64,000 bases of DNA, taken from the NCBI GenBank assembly GCA_030533445.1, contig CM060064.1:45565787-45629786 (forward strand), in the 5' to 3' direction. Origin of the DNA: Cyprinodon diabolis (Eukaryota > Chordata > Actinopteri > Cyprinodontiformes > Cyprinodontidae). The notes beneath the pieces were generated by a model. The model did not search any database. It saw nothing but the letters and a program-made list of their open reading frames with translations, and had not been told where the DNA came from. The position numbers were made by a program, and so were the translations under genes. Of this stretch, positions 58,418 through 64,000 are shown in pieces. The first letter of the stretch is position 1. Each line of letters begins with the position of its first letter.

Positions 58418-58714
58418 AGCGTTCCTTGACAGTGTCGTTTGTAAGTCACCAATTTAGTGCTACTTGGTCCCAATGGAATTTCCCATTGGGAACCTACTAG
58501 CACTAAGTTGCTAACTGGTTAGCAAGATGATTCTGAGAAATCGAACACAACCAAACTAGCTTGCGAACCTTCCGCCATTAAGGCCGCATAACGAGGACTC
58601 TTGGAATCCGACCAGACCTTGGCGCACTATGATGTAATCGTCCTTCGATTCTAGCCTTCTAAGAACGCATCCTAGGATTTCGAAGAGAGCATATGTTTTT
58701 TTTTCTATGTCTGC

Positions 58715-59008
58715 TTCTGTGTCCTTGAACCCCAGTCGGCCTCAGCAGATGGCTGCTCACACTGAGCCTGGTTCTGCTGGAGGTTTCTTCCTGTTAAAAG
58801 GGAGTTTTTCCTCTCCACTGTCACTACAAGCATGCTTAGTGTGAGGGATTGCTTTCCAGTCAATGAGTTGGTGCAATCAACTGTTTTTTTTTTTTTAGAT
58901 AGAAAACATTGTATCAATCTGACTGGATGATCTGGTGAACTGTAAAGTGCCTTGAGATGACCTGTGTTGTGAATTGGTGCTATAGAAATAAACTGAATTG
59001 AATTGACT
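58715..59008 (-). repeat. interspersed repeat family A (inverse)
   Basis: It carries the inverse of the full 5' half of the family, from CTTGAACCCCAGTCGGCCTC to AAATAAACTGAATTGAATTG. It lies inside the intron of the MS4A pseudogene. Confidence 0.75.
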
Positions 59009-59164
59009 TAACAGGGTGCATAGTTTTCTTTTTTCCTCCACTAATGCCCTACTTTGTTTTGGTTATCTCCCTTTAATTTTCATAAAAACTAGAGGATATT
59101 TGTGTTCAAACCATAAAGCCAGAGTAGCCGGAACGACCAAGAACTCTAAATATTTTTTATAACA

Positions 59165-59535
59165 CATATATGTAATTTAACATGTTTTAAATGATAATGC
59201 CTATTTAAAATGTTTGTGCAATCTACAGCTTCTAGGAGCAGAAAAGATGTCTCTGACCATGAGCAAGACCGACAGGGTGACTGTGTTCACCCTGACCTCT
59301 GACCCTGATAGCCCCTGGCCTCCTCTGTGTCAGATCCTGAAGAGCCTGTGATACAGCCCGGTGTGCTGCTCCGTGTCCCAGAAGCTGAGGGCAACCCAGA
59401 GGACGTCTTTGTCTGTGCTCGGGGTGAGCTGCAACCTTTCCAACTTCAGATGCTCGGTTCATTTCATTTTGTCTAAATTTAACTGTTTTTAAAGAATGTT
59501 TAATTTCAGAGTTTGTAAGAAATGAGGTATGAAGG
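59165..59535 (+). pseudogene. duplicated MS4A coding exon 1 with a nonsense mutation
   Basis: Homology to 37407-37740 covers the intron end, the exon and the start of the next intron. The exon body (ATG 59247 to GGG 59423, 59 codons) has the same length and the donor GTGAGC. Codon 35 is TGA (59349-59351) where the functional gene has TGC; V3L and G10R also differ. The acceptor ends TTCTAG, still AG. No counterparts of exons 2-6 follow before the window ends, so this is a truncated duplicate. Its noncoding first exon lies at 54533-54745. Confidence 0.9.
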
Positions 59536-59870
59536 GCTCAGAGTCTTAATGCACTTCACAGATGAACACCAGGGAGAGGTGTTAAAGGTATCCATGTTTA
59601 TTACTTCAGTAGATTTATAAATCCTGCCATTTAAAAAAACTTTTGTAGAAGTTAGAGGATCAACTGAGGCTTTTTACTCCAGTAAAAGTTTAAAAGCAGA
59701 GTAACTTTGCATCATGTTGAAAAACTATTTCTATTTGTATGTGGTAAACAACAACAAGTTGGGGCAGTACAGAGTCCAACCACAAATAAATTAATTGTCT
59801 AAATGAAACTAATTATACAATAATTTCTATTTTTTCAAATACCAACAGGCCATAAAGGAAATTAGCTTAA

Positions 59871-60358
59871 AGCTACAGTGTGTAATAATTACAGGGATAT
59901 ACAGTCAGAAATGTAATATATTATACATAACTATGTTATTTATCATCATCTACGAGCTCATCCTCTTAACCTTAATATTTGCGTTGCCTTAGAATTCGTT
60001 ATTTATAATTACATAGGAGCGGGTCTCGCAGCCATGGAGGCAGACATCTTTGCGCTACGGCAGCGCAGAGCCAACAAACTAGCGATTGCGAGATCGCCCA
60101 TTACGCTCGAAAGTAACTACGGCAAGTTGAGAGAGATGAACTGAGACGGTACTGAACAATAGATGGCAGTATTAAAATTATCTATGTAAACAAACCTCAT
60201 CACTTGAGAAGGTAGGTAATGCGGACGTCGTGGAAGACATTTTGTCTCGTAACGCTCGCCGTACTGTTGGGGGGGAGAAGCGGTGGGGGGGAGATGTTCA
60301 TGTTGCTGCGGTCTGCAGTCTGGACGTTAGAAGTTGCTAAAAATTACACACTGTAGCT
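59871..60358. mobile_element. TTAA-flanked MITE
   Basis: AGCTACAGTGTGTAA (59871-59885) and the exact inverse (60344-60358) are flanked by TTAA at 59867-59870 and 60359-60362. A TTAA duplication is typical of piggyBac or Kolobok elements. The interior is GC-richer and non-coding. A fragment of the right end occurs at about 35545-35600. Confidence 0.8.
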
Positions 60359-61022
60359 TTAAATCAACAAGTCTATTTTTAAAACATAAGGAGGTGAAGT
60401 AAAAAGTTGTCTAAAAAAAGAAATTACTCCAGTAAAGTATAGACAGTGAACATTTCTACTTAAGTAAGTTAACAAAGTATTTGTATTTTGTTTGGTGACA
60501 CCTCTGATTTTGCGTTCTTTACTCTGCGTTGTTCTTAAAAACCTTGAAATGCACAGCTCCTTGTTGTTTAATCCTTACAAAACTAAAATGCATATAAAAA
60601 CACTTATTTAATGTCATTAAAGTCTATTCAGTGATGCTAACTTCATCCTTGTCCTCAAGTGCTGGAAGGAGTATGAATCTGGCAACCACAAGAACATAGG
60701 TGCGGTTCATTACTTGGACACTAGCAGTACGAACACGTCTATCCTTTCCGGGATGGGTCTGTGAAATCCGCCCTACAGGCAACTATGCTCGAGGGAGTTG
60801 AGGATCTGCTATTAGGACAATGTCTCCAACTGAAAGAACCTTGCCATCTTCCCACCACTTACTGTGTTTTTGTAGTCCTGGCAAATAATAGCGTATGTGC
60901 TGTTATTGATGATTGACCAGAATCAATCAGTAATGACTTGACTGGGCCTCCGAGGCCTTTTCCCAAGATCACTACGGTTATAGACTGCTTGAGGAATATC
61001 ATGACAGCCCATGAGGTGGAGA

Positions 61023-61492
61023 TTAGGCATAACTAGGGTTAGCATCTGAAGAGAAGTCATCTAGGGGTTTACCATTCATTATACATTCAATCTCCTCTAC
61101 AATTGTCAGCAGAACCGGTTGGGGAACTGTCTGGTCTTTAAAAACAACACAAAGTGCAGTCTTGACAGATTTCACTTCCCTCTCCCTTGAACCGCCAAAG
61201 TGAAGTGCACTTGAAGGGTTGAATCTGAAGAATATCTGTTGTGCAGCAAGATCTTCTCTCAATTGATGTTCCATTTAAGAGAATGCTTCACTCAATTCCC
61301 AATCTCTCCTGACAAAATTTGTTCCATTGTCCAAGAGGAGTTCAAATGGTTTACCACGTCAGGAAATCTTCTCAGTAAAAGGAAGAATTTGTCTTTGTCG
61401 AGGCTCTCCAAGAACTCCAGATGCACTGAGCGAGTTGTCATGCATTTATAAATGATGCCACACCTTTTCTCAATGCAACAACCTATCTTCAC
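61023..61492 (-). pseudogene. BEL/Pao integrase core, frameshifted
   Basis: One frame carries GIIYKCMTTRSVHLEFLESL and another carries FNPSSALHFGGSREREVKSV, the conserved stretch around the third catalytic residue of BEL/Pao integrases. Between them the DNGTNF block with the second catalytic Asp is readable only in a third frame. At least two frameshifts have therefore destroyed the enzyme. Confidence 0.75.
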
Positions 61493-62371
61493 CTGGTAAG
61501 GTCCAAACAGTCAACCCCAGTTGAATAAAAGAGTGGCGAATGGCCTCTCTACCTCGTAAGATCCAAAATTTACACTGTACCTCTGCAAGACCGCGTTCTG
61601 CCCCAGGGTGCAGCAATGATTCATCTGTGTCCTGGATAATAAGCTTAGTAATAGGTCTGTTGATACGTCATAGTCCGGTGACAGAGATGCAAGTCGACTG
61701 TCGGAAGGAAGAGTTTTTCGAGCTTTAAGAGCCTTTATTTCTTCAACAAAACAGTCCTTTTGCGCCCTTTGTAATATAAGCTTCTCCACTTGCAGATAAT
61801 CTGAAGCTGCACAGGTTGATGTGTTATTGCCATCAGCAGCCATGTAAAGGGAGCAAGCAGCATAATAAGGAAGCTGTTTCCAGCTAGAGAACTTACAGGG
61901 GTAAGGAAGTTGTGTAGACATGGTACTGGAAAAATTCCCACCAAGGCAGACTTCTTTACCTCTGTAGCTTCCGGTTCCATCTCAGCTGAGTGCATGATGG
62001 GTCATTCAGTCTCTGGCAGGTAAAGAAAATGTGGAGCTTTATTCCAGCGATGATCCTTTAACATCTCTTGCAGTGTGAGCCCAATTATAATGACATCAGC
62101 AGGATTATTCAGTGAGTCAACATACTTCCATTGATCAGCATTTGTGGGTTTCTGAATTTCTGCAATGCATGTCCTAACAAACACTTTGTAACGGCAGGAT
62201 TCGGATTTTATCAAGTACAGCACACTGGTGGAGTCTCATTCATTCTTGCTAGCTGTGCACCTTTCAAAGCTGCACTGAGCTCAGGGCATGGTATAGGCAG
62301 CTGCTTACGGCATGCAACTCTTGATCTGGCAAACACGAACGTGACATGTTCATGTTGAGTGTCATCTGCAT

Positions 62372-62962
62372 TTAAGCTACTGACCCGTAAGCACACTTAG
62401 AGGCATCACAGAAGATGTGTATCCGACGGTTTGCCATGTCAGTAATTACTGTTGTTGGAGCATAGGGATGAGGCAGATTTACCTGTTGCAGAATGGGAAT
62501 CTCTTTACTCCAACTCAACCATTTCTCCAGGAGAATGGTAGGTTGGATTTTGTCATTCCGGCAAATACCAGACCTCCACATGTCCTGGATCAGTACTTTA
62601 CATCTGGTGGTGAATGGGACAATGTTGCCCAAAGGGTCATAAAGTTTGGCAAGGACTCTGTAGACCTCTCGAAGGGTGGTGACTCAAGATTCCGCCCAGT
62701 GATGCTTGTAGCTTAGCGAATAATTCAGACAGTCCCAGCATAGTTCAATTGCGGGCTCATTTAAGTTGTCACTGGCTTTGGAGAACCATAATTCACTGCT
62801 AGCTGACTGTGTTTCAGGAAGTAGGTGTGCGACTACTTCAGAGAAAGACTGTTGCTGTTTTATCTTTAGTTTTTGAACTGCGTTGCTCTCTTTGAAGGGA
62901 CAGATCCAAAGGAGATATGGAGAAGATGGCTGACTGGCCAGACGCTTTGCTTGAGCTTTCAT
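62372..62962 (-). pseudogene. BEL/Pao reverse transcriptase tail and RNase H, broken
   Basis: 62962-62684 contains ELCWDCLNYSLSYKH, the tail of the RT domain. 62632-62372 has TTRCKVLIQDMWRSG, then the RNase H start IHIFCDASKCAYGSVA with its first Asp. A stop separates the two frames. The YxDD polymerase box expected further upstream on the minus strand was not found in an open frame. Confidence 0.7.
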
Positions 62963-63704
62963 CTGGAGCCATACAGCAAGGTCAGGCAGAATATGTGTAA
63001 TGGGTCCCTCTAAAGTCCTCGCTATACCAACAAGGGACTAAACTGATAGGGAAAAAGAGTTGAAAGCTTCTGCATCTCCAGGCCTGATGGCTTGTGAGTT
63101 GAATATTGCTTCTAATTCACTTTGAACCAGCTGTCTAGGCTGGCCAAAATCGGTCCTGTAGAGCTCCTATTGCAGCTGTTTAGGGTGCCGGTACATACAT
63201 GTAGGATCTGGCCTGCTGTAGAGCGCTTGGGAGCTTTAGTTGACTCAGAGGAATTTAATATTTATAGTGCTCACTAAGATGAGGATGGCTGTTTATCAGG
63301 TTGTCAAGTGTCATCTTCAGGAATGCAAAAGCACTTTCCTGGCCACTCTTAAAGATAAGGCAAGGCAATCAGTCTCCATGCCTGGGTAGACCCAGTGTGG
63401 TGCCCCAGTTACTCTGTTCAAAGCCTGTAAATTGTGGGGAGCAGATTGCATTGCTGCAAGTTGTGGAGCTGCTGTAACTATTTGGTGGTTAGCACTTTAC
63501 ACTAACATGGGGCATGATTGAACCTGACTGGAACACCTTGGTACTGAGACGGATGTATGTCTTAACAGTAGGTACTGTTATCCGTTTCATCTTAGCTCTA
63601 TGGTGGTGTTGAAGTTTAAACAAATGTGAAGATAACAGGTGCCACCTAACCCACGGATGGTCCGAGTGCTGGTGGTGGTGCTGATAGCAGGGTTGTGGTT
63701 TGTG

Positions 63705-63941
63705 CTAGGGTGGTAGTAATCTGAGATTCTGTTGCTCGATGCATATTACTGAACAAAGGCTGAAAAGATGATTGTTGAGCTGCAACTTATGGCACTGGAA
63801 ACTTAGAGAATGTGGCTGGGGTTGACTTGTAGACAATGCATGATCCTCTGCTTCAGGCAGGTAGGAATTTTCAAGAGTAGCAATACGAACTTCCTTCTCT
63901 AGCTCTTTCAGGCACCTGTGCCTTGCCATCTCTCTAGCCAT
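63705..63941 (-). pseudogene. BEL/Pao gag-like fragment
   Basis: A charged helical start (MAREMARHRCLKELEKEVRI) followed by a Gln/Ser-rich stretch is in the right position upstream of pol for a BEL gag. The evidence is composition and context only. Confidence 0.4.
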
Positions 63942-64000
63942 TCTCTCTTTAGCTAAATGAGCTTCCTCTTGTAACCGCTGTCCCTCTCTGACTTGTGCAT

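Larger units (their letters stand above)
56220..58600 (-). mobile_element. P2RX7-domain-like element, copy 2 (split by Tc1)
   Basis: An inverse copy of 24950-25722. Homology covers about 56220-56271 and 57879-58600, with the Tc1 element between. Its outer flank on the right (about 58560-58690) extends beyond copy 1. Confidence 0.65.
60624..64000 (-). mobile_element. decayed BEL/Pao LTR retroelement, gag to end of pol
   Basis: Read on the minus strand, the pieces are in BEL/Pao order: gag-like charged helix (63941-63705), RT tail (62962-62684), RNase H with IFCDASKCAYGSVA (62632-62372), a linker (62223-61511), integrase (61492-61023) and the integrase C-terminal segment with VGDIVLIADPQLPR (about 60830-60626), ending at TAG 60624-60626. 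At least six frame breaks and stops separate them. The 5' end and 5' LTR are beyond the right edge; I could not delimit a 3' LTR. Confidence 0.8.

Overview
This window reads as a teleost fish nuclear genome. It is AT-rich and intron-bearing, and its genes use GT-AG splice sites. It is packed with fish-type repeats: Tc1, hAT and PIF/Harbinger DNA elements, several LINE lineages, a BEL/Pao retroelement and long TA microsatellites. The teleost-restricted rapunzel family is present. The mix of high-copy repeats suggests a killifish/livebearer-like (cyprinodontiform) fish, but that is inference only.

Only three host loci are supported. (1) 2-217 (+) is the last coding piece of a gene that starts outside the window; I do not recognise it. 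(2) 13857-15032 (+) is a complete single-coding-exon rapunzel-like gene of 391 codons with a likely spliced 5' UTR. (3) 37493-49639 (+) is a complete MS4A-family (CD20-like, four membrane spans) gene. Its six coding exons all join in phase 0 with clean splice sites and give 249 residues. Between its first two coding exons lies a 23-bp minisatellite of about 249 units, 5.7 kb long, with a nested higher-order duplication.

About 17 kb downstream of the MS4A promoter, 54.5-59.5 kb holds a partial tandem duplicate of the MS4A 5' end. The presumed first-exon region has lost about 68 bp including the splice donor. The first coding exon is nearly identical but has a stop at codon 35, and no later exons follow. 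Its intron has been filled by transposons: LINE relics, a P2RX7-domain-like element, and a Tc1 element inserted inside that element. A second, oppositely oriented copy of the P2RX7-like element at about 25 kb preserves the empty Tc1 site.

By region: 0-13 kb is mostly intergenic with two TA microsatellites, a Harbinger MITE with TAA duplications, another TIR element and a Harbinger SANT-domain relic. 13.6-15.1 kb is rapunzel. 15.5-36 kb is repeat-rich, with a 539-bp RecQ-fragment element flanked by a 9-bp duplication, a hAT element nested in a LINE relic, the first P2RX7-like copy, a Harbinger nuclease relic and a perfect CTCF consensus match. 36-50 kb is MS4A, with a BED-finger hAT fragment in an intron. 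50-54 kb holds a LINE ORF1 split by a TIR element and two of the three copies of a TA-flanked hairpin MITE. 54-59.5 kb is the MS4A pseudogene and its insertions. 59.9-60.4 kb is a TTAA-flanked MITE. 60.6-64 kb is a decayed BEL/Pao element on the minus strand that runs off the right edge.
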